A DNA stretch of 64,000 nucleotides, taken from Halorussus marinus (GTDB lineage: Archaea; Halobacteriota; Halobacteria; Halobacteriales; Haladaptataceae). Shown in pieces: positions 52,839-62,198 of the stretch. The translations under genes and the position numbers were made by a program. The first letter of the stretch is position 1; each line of letters starts with the position of its first letter. The notes under the pieces were generated by a model that did not search any database, was not told where the DNA came from, and saw only the letters and a program-made list of their open reading frames with translations. The DNA lies in the NCBI RefSeq assembly GCF_004765795.1, contig NZ_SBIV01000006.1:1-64000 (forward strand). The letters run 5' to 3'.

Positions 52839-53873
52839 ATGACAGTACGTGTCGGCGTTCTCGGTGCGACGGGCGCGGTCGGCCAGCGATTCATTCAGTT
52901 GCTCGACGGCCACCCCGAGTTCGAACTGGCGGCGGTAACCGCGAGCGAGTCGAGCGCGGGACGGACCTACCGCGACGCGGCCAAGTGGCGCATCGACGCC
53001 CCCATCCCCGAGGCGGCCGCCGAACTCACCGTACGATCGACCGACCCCGAGTCGGTGCCAGACGACGTCGACCTCCTCTTCTCGTCGCTCCCGTCGGGCG
53101 TGGCCGCCGAGGTCGAACCGGCGTTCGCCGAGGCGGGCTACGTGCTCTCGTCGAACTCCTCGAACGAGCGGATGGCCGACGACGTGCCCCTCGTGATCCC
53201 CGAGATCAACCCGGGCCACCTCGACCTGCTCGAAGTCCAGCGCGACGAGCGCGGCTGGGACGGCGCGGTGCTCAAGAACCCCAACTGCTCGACCATCACG
53301 ATGGTTCCGACGCTCGCGGCGCTCGCGCCGTCCGGGCTCGAACGAGTCCACGTCTCGACGCTTCAGGCGGTCTCCGGGGCGGGCTACTCGGGCGTCTCCT
53401 CGATGGAGATCCTCGACAACGTGCTCCCCCACATCGGCGGCGAGGAGGACAAGATGGAGACCGAATCCCGGAAACTGCTGGGTTCGTTCGACGGCGCGAC
53501 CCTCTCTCACCACGACGTGTCGGTCTCGGCGTCGTGCAACCGCGTGCCGACCATCGACGGACATATCGAGAACGTCTGGGCCGAGACCGACGAGGCCGTC
53601 TCGCCGACCGACGTCGAGGACGCGTTCCGGGGCGTCGAGAGCCTCGACCTGCCGAGTTCGCCCGAGCCGCTGATCCACGTCTTCGAGGACCCCGAGCGGC
53701 CCCAGCCCCGCCTCGACCGCCACGTCGGCGACGGGATGGCGATCGCGGCCGGCGGCGTCCAGGAGACCGACAGCGGCGTCCAGTACAACTGTCTGGCGCA
53801 CAACACGATCCGCGGGGCGGCCGGCGCGGCGGTGCTGAACGGCGAACTCCTCGCGAGCGAGGGGTGGCTGTAG
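52839..53873 (+). CDS. asd: Aspartate-semialdehyde dehydrogenase
   Basis: 344 residues. 'VRVGVLGATGAVGQRFIQLL' is the NADP-binding start, 'KNPNCSTITMVPTLAAL' holds the catalytic Cys, and 'SHHDVSVSASCNRVPTIDGH' the His/Arg substrate region. It makes aspartate semialdehyde for Lys, Thr, Met and Ile. Complete and normal. Confidence 0.96.
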   Translation: MTVRVGVLGATGAVGQRFIQLLDGHPEFELAAVTASESSAGRTYRDAAKWRIDAPIPEAAAELTVRSTDPESVPDDVDLLFSSLPSGVAAEVEPAFAEAGYVLSSNSSNERMADDVPLVIPEINPGHLDLLEVQRDERGWDGAVLKNPNCSTITMVPTLAALAPSGLERVHVSTLQAVSGAGYSGVSSMEILDNVLPHIGGEEDKMETESRKLLGSFDGATLSHHDVSVSASCNRVPTIDGHIENVWAETDEAVSPTDVEDAFRGVESLDLPSSPEPLIHVFEDPERPQPRLDRHVGDGMAIAAGGVQETDSGVQYNCLAHNTIRGAAGAAVLNGELLASEGWL

Positions 53874-53910
53874 GCGCGCCCGAGACGGCGTCGGTCTCCG
53901 GGGCGGGCAA

Positions 53911-54873
53911 TCAGACGACGCGGTTTTCCAGCGGCTCGCCCGCCGCCAGCCGATCCAGATTCGTCGCCACGATGTCGGCCTGCCGGGCGTAGTACTCGGG
54001 GGTGTGTCCGGAGCAGTGAGGGGTGATCAGGCAGTTCTCGAAGTTCCAGAGCGGGTGGTCTTCGGGCAGGGGTTCGGGGTCGGTCACGTCGAGGGCCGCC
54101 CCGCGGACGTACTCGCTCCGGAGCGCGTCGACCAGCGCGTCGGTGTCGACGACCGGGCCGCGGGCGACGTTGACGACGACCGACTCGGGCGGCAGGGTGG
54201 TGAACTCCGGGGCGCCGACGAGCCCGCGCGTGGTCTCGGTCAGCGGACACGCCAACACGAGGTAGTCGGTCCGGGCGAGCGCGTCGTGGAACTCGTCGGG
54301 GTCGAAGCCGACGACCTCGTCGGTCGGCCCGCCCTTCGAGGGGGTGTACCGGACGCCGATCGTGTCGACGCCGAACCCTTCGAGGCGCTCGACGACGGCC
54401 CGCCCGATGGCCCCTAACCCGACCACGGTGACGGTGCTATCCTGGAGTTCGTACGCCTGGAAGTGGCGCCACTCGCGGTTCCGCTGGCGGCGCCACCCCT
54501 CGTGGAGGCGCCGGGCGAACACGAGGAGGTTGCCGACGACGTGCTCGCCGATGTTCGGGCCGTGCACGCCCGAGGCGTTGGTGACCGCCACGCCCCGGTC
54601 TTCGAACGCGTCGAGGGGCAGGTGGCCTGTCCCGGCGTACGCGCAGGCGAACAGTTCGATCTCCGCTGCGTGCGCGAGCAGTTCCTCGTCGATCTCCATC
54701 CCGGTGACCACCGGCGCGCGCTCGATGAACTCGCGCTCCTCGGCCGGCGTTCGGGCGACCCGCACGTCGGCCTCGGGCAGGCGCTCGCGGAGCGCCGCGG
54801 CGTAGTCGCTCAGGGCCATTCCGTGGGTCGGCTTCCGCAGAACGAGCACGTCTGGCGTGTCGGCGTCGGACAT
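53911..54873 (-). CDS. D-2-hydroxyacid dehydrogenase (NAD-binding)
   Basis: 320 residues from the ATG at 54873. 'VTVVGLGAIGRAVVERLEGF' is the NAD loop; Arg in 'VVNVARGPVVD', Glu in 'ALDVTDPEPLPEDHPLW' and His in 'NCLITPHCSGHT' are the catalytic set. 'ITPHCSG' replaces the more common TPHIG/TPHVA. Substrate unknown (glycerate, lactate or phosphoglycerate type). Confidence 0.9.
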   Translation of the reverse strand: MSDADTPDVLVLRKPTHGMALSDYAAALRERLPEADVRVARTPAEEREFIERAPVVTGMEIDEELLAHAAEIELFACAYAGTGHLPLDAFEDRGVAVTNASGVHGPNIGEHVVGNLLVFARRLHEGWRRQRNREWRHFQAYELQDSTVTVVGLGAIGRAVVERLEGFGVDTIGVRYTPSKGGPTDEVVGFDPDEFHDALARTDYLVLACPLTETTRGLVGAPEFTTLPPESVVVNVARGPVVDTDALVDALRSEYVRGAALDVTDPEPLPEDHPLWNFENCLITPHCSGHTPEYYARQADIVATNLDRLAAGEPLENRVV

Positions 54874-54951
54874 GTGGGGCGGTTCGGGAGCGAGTCCCAA
54901 AATAGCACTCCAATCGGCGAGGCGTCGGCTGAAGAATTAACGGCCTTAGAA

Positions 54952-55026
54952 TGCTCGCTAGGGGATTTGAACCCCTGTCATTGGCTCGAAAGGCCAATAT
55001 GATTGGCCGGGCTACACCAAGCGAGC
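54952..55026 (-). tRNA. tRNA-Glu (UUC)
   Basis: Minus strand GCTCGCT ... AGCGAGC acceptor stem (7 bp), D-arm around GGTGTAGCCCGGCC, anticodon stem TTGGC/GCCAA with loop CTTTCGA (anticodon TTC at positions 34-36), T-arm AGGGG-TTCAAAT-CCCCT, discriminator A at 54952. CCA is not encoded. The long D-loop region is normal for haloarchaeal tRNA-Glu. Followed 115 nt upstream (plus-strand right) by an HNH endonuclease gene. Confidence 0.95.
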
Positions 55027-55140
55027 TAGCTTTCGTTCGGGGACCGCCTCCGAACGTACTCTGACCGATGGCCTGCATACTTATAAACGCAACTAATTCG
55101 AGCTGTCCCCGTCCCCGATTCACCGAGTGGCCGTTCGTCG

Positions 55141-55827
55141 CTACCGCTTCGCCTCGAACAGAATCTCGACCGGCTCCTCGAACTCGATCGCGCCGTGATC
55201 TGCCCGCGGGTGACATCGGTTACAGAGCAACACCAGGTTTTCCGCTCGATGTGCGTCCTCTATCGCGAGTTCGTCGGCGCTACGAAAGACGCGAACTGGG
55301 ACGATGTGATGCACTTCGAGCCGACGGTCTGAGCCGCCGTGGCCGCAGTGCTGACACTCTTTGTCTCGCTCCCGGATACGCTCTCGCATCACTGACCAGC
55401 CCGAGCCGTATCGGTTGCTGTAGCCGCCGCGCCAGTTGGGGTTCGCATCACCGGCCGTCGATTCGCTCATTTTCCGGCGCGTCTCCTCGGATCGAACAGT
55501 CCCCGTGAGCGACTCGGAGATCTTCCCGCGAACTTCGGACGGAAGCTCGGTTCCTCGCTGAGACTCGGAAATCCGTCGGCGAGTTCGTTCGGAGACCGAG
55601 CGGTTTTCTAGCGACTTCGAAATCCGTTTTTTCACGTTCTCTGCTCGTTCTCGTCCGTACATCGGGTGATTCTCTCCGCGCATCTCGCGCGTCGGGATGT
55701 CGAACCGGTTCATGTACCGACGCACTTGTCTGACCGAGATCCCACACTCCTCGGCGATTTCCCGCTGTGTCAGGTTCTCCTCCCAGTACTTGATTTCGAG
55801 CCACCAGCCGTTCCGGTATCGCTTCAC
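55141..55827 (-). CDS. HNH endonuclease with HTH and NUMOD-like repeats
   Basis: 228 residues, GTG start at 55827. 'LTQREIAEECGISVRQVRRY' is an N-terminal helix-turn-helix. Then NUMOD-type repeats: 'NHPMYGRERAENVKKRISKS', 'SVSERTRRRISESQRG', 'TVRSEETRRKMSES'. The HNH domain is 'CQHCGHGGSDRRLEVHHIVP' and 'AENLVLLCNRCHPRADH', with both CxxC pairs. This is the free-standing homing-endonuclease layout. It lies beside tRNA-Glu. Confidence 0.88.
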   Translation of the reverse strand: MKRYRNGWWLEIKYWEENLTQREIAEECGISVRQVRRYMNRFDIPTREMRGENHPMYGRERAENVKKRISKSLENRSVSERTRRRISESQRGTELPSEVRGKISESLTGTVRSEETRRKMSESTAGDANPNWRGGYSNRYGSGWSVMRERIRERDKECQHCGHGGSDRRLEVHHIVPVRVFRSADELAIEDAHRAENLVLLCNRCHPRADHGAIEFEEPVEILFEAKR

Positions 55828-55849
55828 GCGTTAGTTTAGGAGATATACC

Positions 55850-55861
55850 GATATAAATTTT
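55850..55861 (-). promoter_or_regulatory. TATA-like promoter of the HNH gene
   Basis: AAAATTTATATC on the minus strand, 24-34 nt before the GTG at 55827. Confidence 0.55.
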
Positions 55862-55977
55862 AGATGGGGTGTTCTTGTTCCTGCTAATTGCGACCGAAAA
55901 GGAGACGGTCGAAATCGCGCCGCCCGAACCCGGGGTCCCTTACCGTCGACGGCGAGCCCCGACGGCGGTCGCTTCGC

Positions 55978-57957
55978 TCACTTCCCTTGGAAGTCGGGCT
56001 CGCCGTCGCCCATGAACGCCGTGACGCCCTCCATCAGGTCGTCGGTGTTCATCAGGTGGCCGAACGCCTGGGACTCGACTTCGAGGCCCGCGTCGGTGTC
56101 GTCCCGGCCCGCGAGCATCGCCCGCTTGGTGTACTTCTGGGCGATGGGCGGCCCCGCCGCGAGGTCGGCCGCGAGCTCGAACGCCCGGTCGCCGAACTCG
56201 TCGGGAGCGACGACCTCGTTGACGAAGCCGTACGACGCCATCGTCTCGGCGTCGAAGCGGTCTGCGGTGAAGATGATCTCTTTCGCGCGACCTTCACCGA
56301 CGATGTGCTTGAGCCGCTGGGTGCCGCCCCAGCCCGGCAACAGACCCAGATCGTGTTCGGGCTGGCCCAGCTCCGAGCGGTCGGTCGCGATGCGCATGTC
56401 CGCGCAGGTCGCCAGCTCCATCCCGCCGCCGAGACAGTAGCCGTCGATGGCGGCGACGACGGGCATCGGACACGCCTCCAGCTTGCCGAACGTCTCTTGG
56501 CCCTTCTTCGAGAGCTCGACCGCAGTGAGCGGGTCTCCGCCGCCAGCGGCCATGCTCTGGACGTCCGCGCCCGCGGAGAACGCCTTGTCGCCGGCTCCGA
56601 CGACCAGGAGCGCACGCACGTCCTCGTCGGCTTCGAGCGCGTCGACGGCGTCGGCGAGGTCGTCGAGCAGTTCCTCGCTGACCGTGTTCATCCGGTGGGG
56701 TCGATCGAGAACGACCTTCCCGACCATCTCGCCGGGCTTCTCGACCCGGATCGTGTCGAACTCGTAGGCGTCGCCGCCGTCGCCGTCGGCCTCGTCGCCG
56801 TAGAAGCCGCCCTCGTCGGCGGCCGTCCGGAGCGCGTCGCTCGGCTCGTAGCGGGCCGCGCCGGTCTCCTCGTGGAGTTTTTCGAGCGTCTCGACGAGGG
56901 CGTCGAGTCCGGCGTCGTCGGCCAGCTTCGCGGGGCCGTCGGGGAAGCCCGCCCCGAGCATGACCGCCTCGTCGATCGCCGCCGGGTCCGCCACGTCGTT
57001 GCCGACGAGCTTGGCGACCTCGTTGGCCATCACCGCCTGAAGTCGACGGACCGCGGCCTCGCTCCCGGCGTCGGTCGGGATCTCGACGCCGCCGTCCTCG
57101 TAGTCGTAGAACCCCTCGCCGGTCTTCTTGCCCAGCGTCTCGGCCTCGACCTTCTCGACCAGCAGGGGACACGGCTCGTAGGCGTCGCCCAGCACGTCGT
57201 GCATGTAGTCGAGGACGTGGTAGCCGACGTCGATGCCGACCTGATCGGCGAGTTCGAAGCTCCCCATCGGCAGGCCCATGTCGAACTTGGTGGCGCTGTC
57301 GACTTCGGCGACGGTGTACTCGCCGGATTCGACCATCCACGCCGCCTCGTTCATCAGGGGCACGAGGATCCGGTTCACGATGAATCCGGGGCTGTCCTTC
57401 CGGACCCGGACCGGGGTCTTGCCCATCTCCTCGGCGAGGGCCTCGGTCAGTTCGAGCACCTCGTCGTCGGTGTGGGCTCCGGAGATGACCTCTACGAGCT
57501 GCATCCGGACCGGCGGATTGAAAAAGTGCATCCCGCAGAACCGCTCGGGGCGCTCGGTGACCTCCGAGAGCTCGGTGATCGAGAGGCTGGAGGTGTTGGT
57601 GGCGAACACCGCGCTGTCGGGCGCGTACTCCTCCAGTTCGCCGTAGACGTCCTTTTTGATCTCCATCTTCTCGGGCACCGCCTCGATCACGAAGTCGGCG
57701 TCTTCGACCGCCTGCTCGAAGTCCACCAGCGCCGTCACCCGATCGAGCGCCGCGTCGGCCTCCTCGTCGGTGATCCGGTCGTTCTCCGCGAGCTTGCCGA
57801 GGCTCCACTCGATCTGGTCGTAGCCGTTCTGGACGAACTCCTCTTTGATGTCCCGGAGGTTCACGTCGAACCCCGCGAGGGCCGCGACCTCCGCGATGCC
57901 GTGGCCCATGTTTCCGGCGCCGAGAACTGCGACGGTGTTGATATCTTCGACTTCCAT
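55978..57957 (-). CDS. 3-hydroxyacyl-CoA dehydrogenase/enoyl-CoA hydratase fusion
   Basis: 659 residues from the ATG at 57957 (MEVEDINTV). N-terminal dehydrogenase: 'VAVLGAGNMGHGIAEVAALA' (NAD loop), 'VATNTSSLSITELSEV', 'GMHFFNPPVRMQLVEVI' (His). From about residue 410 the enoyl-CoA hydratase/isomerase crotonase fold: 'SAGADVQSMAAGGGD' and 'PMPVVAAIDGYCLGGGMELA'. The archaeal domain order (dehydrogenase first) differs from bacterial FadB. It performs two beta-oxidation steps. Divergent from an acyl-CoA dehydrogenase. Confidence 0.95.
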   Translation of the reverse strand: MEVEDINTVAVLGAGNMGHGIAEVAALAGFDVNLRDIKEEFVQNGYDQIEWSLGKLAENDRITDEEADAALDRVTALVDFEQAVEDADFVIEAVPEKMEIKKDVYGELEEYAPDSAVFATNTSSLSITELSEVTERPERFCGMHFFNPPVRMQLVEVISGAHTDDEVLELTEALAEEMGKTPVRVRKDSPGFIVNRILVPLMNEAAWMVESGEYTVAEVDSATKFDMGLPMGSFELADQVGIDVGYHVLDYMHDVLGDAYEPCPLLVEKVEAETLGKKTGEGFYDYEDGGVEIPTDAGSEAAVRRLQAVMANEVAKLVGNDVADPAAIDEAVMLGAGFPDGPAKLADDAGLDALVETLEKLHEETGAARYEPSDALRTAADEGGFYGDEADGDGGDAYEFDTIRVEKPGEMVGKVVLDRPHRMNTVSEELLDDLADAVDALEADEDVRALLVVGAGDKAFSAGADVQSMAAGGGDPLTAVELSKKGQETFGKLEACPMPVVAAIDGYCLGGGMELATCADMRIATDRSELGQPEHDLGLLPGWGGTQRLKHIVGEGRAKEIIFTADRFDAETMASYGFVNEVVAPDEFGDRAFELAADLAAGPPIAQKYTKRAMLAGRDDTDAGLEVESQAFGHLMNTDDLMEGVTAFMGDGEPDFQGK

Positions 57958-58071
57958 ACCCGTACGCTCACTTGCCGGCCGTTTCAACGTTTCCCTCTCG
58001 GAATAAGAAACTCTGAGTGAGTTTATTTACGGTTACAAAGGAATTTACGGTCGGGTGTGCAATCGGCGCAC

Positions 58072-59226
58072 ATGGACTTTGGACTATCCGACGAGCAGAT
58101 CGCGATCCGCGACGAAGTGCGGAAGTTCGCCGAAAACGAGATCGAACCGGTCGCCGGCGAGTACGATCAGGCCGAAAAGTACCCCTGGGACGTGATGGAC
58201 AAGGCCGCCGAGATGGGCCTGACCGGCTCGAACATCCCCGTCGAGTACGGCGGCGCGGGCTACACGCCCCTCGAAACCGCCATCATCGTCGAGGAGTTGT
58301 TCGCGGTCGACCCCGGCATCGGGCTGTGTATCACCTCCGCGGCGTTCGGCGCGGACGCCATCCGGGAGTTCGGCACCGAAGAGCAAAAAGAGCAGTACCT
58401 CCGCCCGGTCGCGGAGGGCGAGGCCGTGATGGGCGCCGCCATCTCCGAACCCGACACCGGCTCGGACGTCTCGTCGGTCTCGACCAGCGCCGAGAAGGAC
58501 GGCGACGAGTGGGTGCTCAACGGCAACAAGATGTGGATCACGAACGGCTCGGTCGGCGACTACTTCGTCGTGATGTGCGAGACCGACCCCGAGATCGAAG
58601 ACCGGTACGCCGGCTTCTCCCAGATCGTCGTCGAGTCCGACCGCGACGGCTTCGAGGCCGACAAGATCACGGGCAAACTCGGCATCCGGGCGAGCGACAC
58701 CGCCGAGCTCATCTTCGACGACGTCCGGGTCCCCGAGGAGAACCTCGTGGGCCAGCGCGGGATGGGCTTCCCCCAGCTCATGCAGTTTTTCGACGAGACC
58801 CGCACGATGGTCGCCGCCCAGGGCGTCGGCATCGCCAAGGGCGCCTGCGAGCGCGCCCTGGAGTACGCCCAGGAGCGCGACCAGTTCGGCCAGCCGATCT
58901 CCGAGTTCCAGGCCATCCAGCACAAGCTCGCCGAGATCCACACCAAGACCGAGGCCGCGCGCAACCTCACCTACAAGTCGGCGTGGAGCATCAACAACGA
59001 GGACGACCAGCTCACCCAGCTCGCGTCGATGGCCAAGGAGTTCTCCTCGCGGGTCGCGGTCGAAGCCGCCGACGAGGCGGTCCAGATCCACGGCGGGTCG
59101 GGCTACGTCAACGACTTCGACGTCGAGCGGCTCTATCGGGACGCGAAGATCACCCAGATCTACGAGGGAACCACCGAGATCCAGAAGAACATCATCGCCC
59201 GCGAGCTACTGGGCAAAGGGTTCTAG
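58072..59226 (+). CDS. Acyl-CoA dehydrogenase
   Basis: 384 residues from the ATG at 58072 (a GTG 15 nt upstream is possible). '[20 protein letters not shown]' and '[20 protein letters not shown]' are FAD/substrate motifs; catalytic Glu is in '[20 protein letters not shown]'. It makes trans-2-enoyl-CoA, feeding the fusion enzyme encoded divergently upstream. TATA-like TTTATTTAC lies near 58022. Confidence 0.95.
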   Translation: MDFGLSDEQIAIRDEVRKFAENEIEPVAGEYDQAEKYPWDVMDKAAEMGLTGSNIPVEYGGAGYTPLETAIIVEELFAVDPGIGLCITSAAFGADAIREFGTEEQKEQYLRPVAEGEAVMGAAISEPDTGSDVSSVSTSAEKDGDEWVLNGNKMWITNGSVGDYFVVMCETDPEIEDRYAGFSQIVVESDRDGFEADKITGKLGIRASDTAELIFDDVRVPEENLVGQRGMGFPQLMQFFDETRTMVAAQGVGIAKGACERALEYAQERDQFGQPISEFQAIQHKLAEIHTKTEAARNLTYKSAWSINNEDDQLTQLASMAKEFSSRVAVEAADEAVQIHGGSGYVNDFDVERLYRDAKITQIYEGTTEIQKNIIARELLGKGF

Positions 59227-59527
59227 ACGACCGACGACCCTTTCGAAGGGCGGCGCATAAACGCGCCGCCCTTGCAAACGCTCCATCAAAACCGCCGGAA
59301 GAGGGAAGCTCTCCCGAGCCTGCGTTCGCTCCGTTCACGCAGACACGGCGTTCCTCCCGCCGTTCGCTTCGCTCACTCTGGTCGTCGCTTGGTCCGCTCG
59401 CTCGTCGTGGTCCGAGAGAGCGACGCTCTCTCCTCATCACGAAAGGCGATGGCGTTCGAACGACGACGCTCCTCGCTCGCGGTGCGATTGCTGGTGCTCA
59501 CAGCATCGCACGACTACGGCATCGCGC
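59227..59527. other. Gap between convergent genes with a dispersed repeat
   Basis: About 300 bp. It holds the inverted repeat copy at 59264-59296 and GC-rich open frames of chance composition. No gene supported. Confidence 0.5.
59264..59296 (-). repeat. Dispersed repeat, copy 2 (inverted)
   Basis: CGCCGCCCTTGCAAACGCTC then CATCAAAACCGCC: the reverse complement of the 52744 copy with few differences, just after the acyl-CoA dehydrogenase stop. Confidence 0.65.
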
Positions 59528-60583
59528 CTACGCCCACGTCTCCCCAAGCACTCGAAGCCAGTTGTCGCGGGCGATCTTCTCCACTTCGTCCTCGTCGAAC
59601 CCCCTGTCTCGAATTGCGGCGAGCACGTCGGAGAGCCCGGTCGCGTCGCCGATCGGGTCGGGGATGGTCGCGCCGTCGAAGTCCGACCCGAGCGCGACGT
59701 GGTCGACGCCGACGCGGTCGGCGACGTACTCGACGTGATCGACCAGCGTCGCGATCGGCGTGTCGGGGTCGCTCTCGCCGTCCGGGCGGAGAAACCCCAC
59801 CGCAAAGGTGATTCCGACGAGCCCGCCCGAGGCGGCGATCGCGTCGAGCTGTTCGTCGGTCAGGTTTCGGCTCGACGGACAGATGGCGTGGACCGCGCCG
59901 TGGCTCACCACGAGCGGATCGGTCGACAGCGCCGCGACGTCTTCGAACCCGGCGGCGTTGAGGTGCGCGAGGTCGACGACGATCCCCCGGTCGTTGCAGG
60001 CCGCGACGAGGTCCCGACCGGCGTCGGTGAGTCCGGGACCCGCGTCGGGCGTCCCGGGGTACTCGAACCGGACGCCGTGGCCGAAGGCGTTCGGGCGGCT
60101 CCACACCGGTCCGATCGAGCGCACGCCCGCGGCGTAGAGGAGATCGAGGTTCGAGAGGTCGGGGGCGACCGCCTCGGCGCCTTCGAGGTGCGGGATCGCG
60201 GCGAGCGCGTCCGAGTCGAGCGCGGCGTCGAGGGCCTCGGCGTCGCCGACGATCCGGACCGCGCCGTCCGAGTCGGCCCGGATGCGGTGGAGTCGCGCCA
60301 GCGCGTCGTAGGTGAACGCCCTCGCTCGCTCGCGGTCGACCGCCGGCGGGAGGTCCATCTCGTAGCCCTCGGCGGTCGGCTCGCGGTCGTACTCGTGGTC
60401 GTCGTTCGGGACGAACACCGCGAACAGGCCGCCGGCGAGGCCGCCGTCGCGGGCCCGCGGGAGGTCGAGGTGGCCCGCCTCGCGTCGCTCGAAGAACGAG
60501 CGACCGCCCTCCCGGCCGTCCGCTCGGACGTCGAGGAGGGTGTCGTTGTGCCCGTCGAACACCGCGACCGGAGCGTTCGTCAT
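59528..60583 (-). CDS. Membrane-dipeptidase family (M19) peptidase
   Basis: 351 residues. 'VFDGHNDTLLDVRADG' (His and Asp ligands), 'AIPHLEGAEAV' (Glu), 'VVSHGAVHAICPSSRNLTDE' (His) and 'HVALGSDFDGAT' (Asp) are the M19 zinc-site set. No signal peptide, so cytoplasmic despite the family name. Hydrolyses dipeptides or beta-lactam-like bonds; substrate unknown. Confidence 0.92.
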   Translation of the reverse strand: MTNAPVAVFDGHNDTLLDVRADGREGGRSFFERREAGHLDLPRARDGGLAGGLFAVFVPNDDHEYDREPTAEGYEMDLPPAVDRERARAFTYDALARLHRIRADSDGAVRIVGDAEALDAALDSDALAAIPHLEGAEAVAPDLSNLDLLYAAGVRSIGPVWSRPNAFGHGVRFEYPGTPDAGPGLTDAGRDLVAACNDRGIVVDLAHLNAAGFEDVAALSTDPLVVSHGAVHAICPSSRNLTDEQLDAIAASGGLVGITFAVGFLRPDGESDPDTPIATLVDHVEYVADRVGVDHVALGSDFDGATIPDPIGDATGLSDVLAAIRDRGFDEDEVEKIARDNWLRVLGETWA

Positions 60584-60626
60584 ACCGGGTCGGCGTCCCG
60601 GAGACCTGTCAATCTGTCGACCGGGA

Positions 60627-61997
60627 TCAGGCCGAGTACTCGTCCTCGCGGAACTGGACGTACTTGCCGCCCCGGTACTTTCGCTTGGTGGTCTTGTACT
60701 TGGTGACCAGCTTCGCGCCGGTCAGCCCCGAGGAGAGCTTCCAGTCGAGGAGTTTGCCCTCGCTCTCGTCGGCGAGGATGTCGCTGGCGACCGCGAACGT
60801 CCGGTCCCAGTCGTCGGGGCCGTAGTCGGCGACGATGTCGGCGAACGCGACGTTCCGGAGTATCTCGTCGCCGATCGCGTCCTTCCAGCGGTCGTTGTAG
60901 CCGTCGAGTCGGCCCTTGCCGGCGAGTTCGCCCGCGATGGCGCCGGTGCGGGCCGCGACGTGGTACCCGCCCTCGTGAAACGCCGAGGTGGTCCCCATCG
61001 CGCCGCCGACCACCGCGACGTTGGCGTCGACCGGCGAGTCGATCGGCCGGGTCGAGGAGATCGGGTAAGTCTCGGTGCCGCCGGTCTTGCCCCGGTCCTC
61101 GACGCGAGGGAACTCCGAGAGGTCGTACTCGTCGCCGTACTCGCGTTCGAGCAGGCGGTCGATGTACTCGTTCGGTCGCGGGAGCGCCTCGTCGTCGTCC
61201 CGGAGCAGGTCGTACCCCGCCGGGTCGTCGACGTCGTCGAGGCGCATCCCGATCGGCATCGTGAGCCCGACACGGGCGACCGTCCCGTCGTTCGGGAACA
61301 CCCACGGGTAGGCGGTCTCGCCGGGCATCACGCCCCACCAGAACTTGAGCGCGTCGGGGTCGAACAGCTCCTCGGGGAACTCCCGGTACTCCTGGTAGGC
61401 GATGTGGTTGGCGGTGTCGGGCGACAGCACCTCCGAGATCGGGCGGTCGGCCGGGCTGAACCGGTCGAGGACCCGCATCGTGACCTGTCGCTGGGGGCCG
61501 TCTGCGAGCACGAGGTAGTCGGCCTCGATCGCCTCGCCCGACGAGAGCGCCAGTGTGTGGGTCGGCGCGCCGGTCAGGTCGGTCTCGACGTCGGTCACGC
61601 TGGTCCCGACCCGGTACTCGGCGCCAGCGGCCTCGGCGCGGTCGCGGAACCAGTCGTCCATCCGGGCGCGGTGGAAGGTGAACCCGAAGCCGTCGTACGA
61701 GGACTCGATGCCGGTGGCCCCGAGGACACACGACTCGGTCGGGCCGTAGAACTCCGTCCGGTCGAGTTCCCGGAGCACCACGTCGTCTGGGATCTCCTCG
61801 AAGGGGACGTCGAGGATGTCCACCCAGTAGTCGAGCATGCCGGCGGCGTCGGTCGAGTCCGGTCCCAGCGCCTCGCGGTCGGCGCGCGGGACGCCCTTCT
61901 CGACGAGGAGGGTCTGGGCCCCCTGTTCGGCGGCACAGCGGGCGGCGGAGGTCCCCGCGGGACCGCCGCCGACGATGGCGACGTCGACTCGCTTCAT
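60627..61997 (-). CDS. Geranylgeranyl reductase family FAD-dependent oxidoreductase
   Basis: 456 residues. 'VDVAIVGGGPAGTSAARCAA' is the FAD loop. The rest follows the digeranylgeranylglycerophospholipid reductase layout: 'VLADGPQRQVTMRVLD', 'VWGVMPGETAYPWVFPND'-like region and 'NVAVVGGAMGTTSAFHEGGY'. These enzymes saturate isoprenoid chains of archaeal lipids or related polyprenols. TATA-like GCATTTAATACC lies upstream (about 62021-62032, minus strand). Confidence 0.88.
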   Translation of the reverse strand: MKRVDVAIVGGGPAGTSAARCAAEQGAQTLLVEKGVPRADREALGPDSTDAAGMLDYWVDILDVPFEEIPDDVVLRELDRTEFYGPTESCVLGATGIESSYDGFGFTFHRARMDDWFRDRAEAAGAEYRVGTSVTDVETDLTGAPTHTLALSSGEAIEADYLVLADGPQRQVTMRVLDRFSPADRPISEVLSPDTANHIAYQEYREFPEELFDPDALKFWWGVMPGETAYPWVFPNDGTVARVGLTMPIGMRLDDVDDPAGYDLLRDDDEALPRPNEYIDRLLEREYGDEYDLSEFPRVEDRGKTGGTETYPISSTRPIDSPVDANVAVVGGAMGTTSAFHEGGYHVAARTGAIAGELAGKGRLDGYNDRWKDAIGDEILRNVAFADIVADYGPDDWDRTFAVASDILADESEGKLLDWKLSSGLTGAKLVTKYKTTKRKYRGGKYVQFREDEYSA

Positions 61998-62198
61998 ACG
62001 ACTACGGTTCCGCGCGGGGTATTAAATGCTTGACCTTCCCAATCCGTGAGACCTTCCGGCGCCGCGTTCGGCGACCGGCGCCGGAGTCGGCGGGGCGTTC
62101 CCGTTCGCGACCGCTCTCCGTCCGGACACGTCGCGGCGTCTCGGGTCCGACTGTTTCGAACCGAAATACTGATACTTCGATCGTCGCTGGTACGAGCC

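Noticed and set aside
59300-59520. Arg/Ser-rich frames between acyl-CoA dehydrogenase and dipeptidase
   Set aside because: Composition of chance frames; the region is a convergent intergenic gap with a dispersed repeat.
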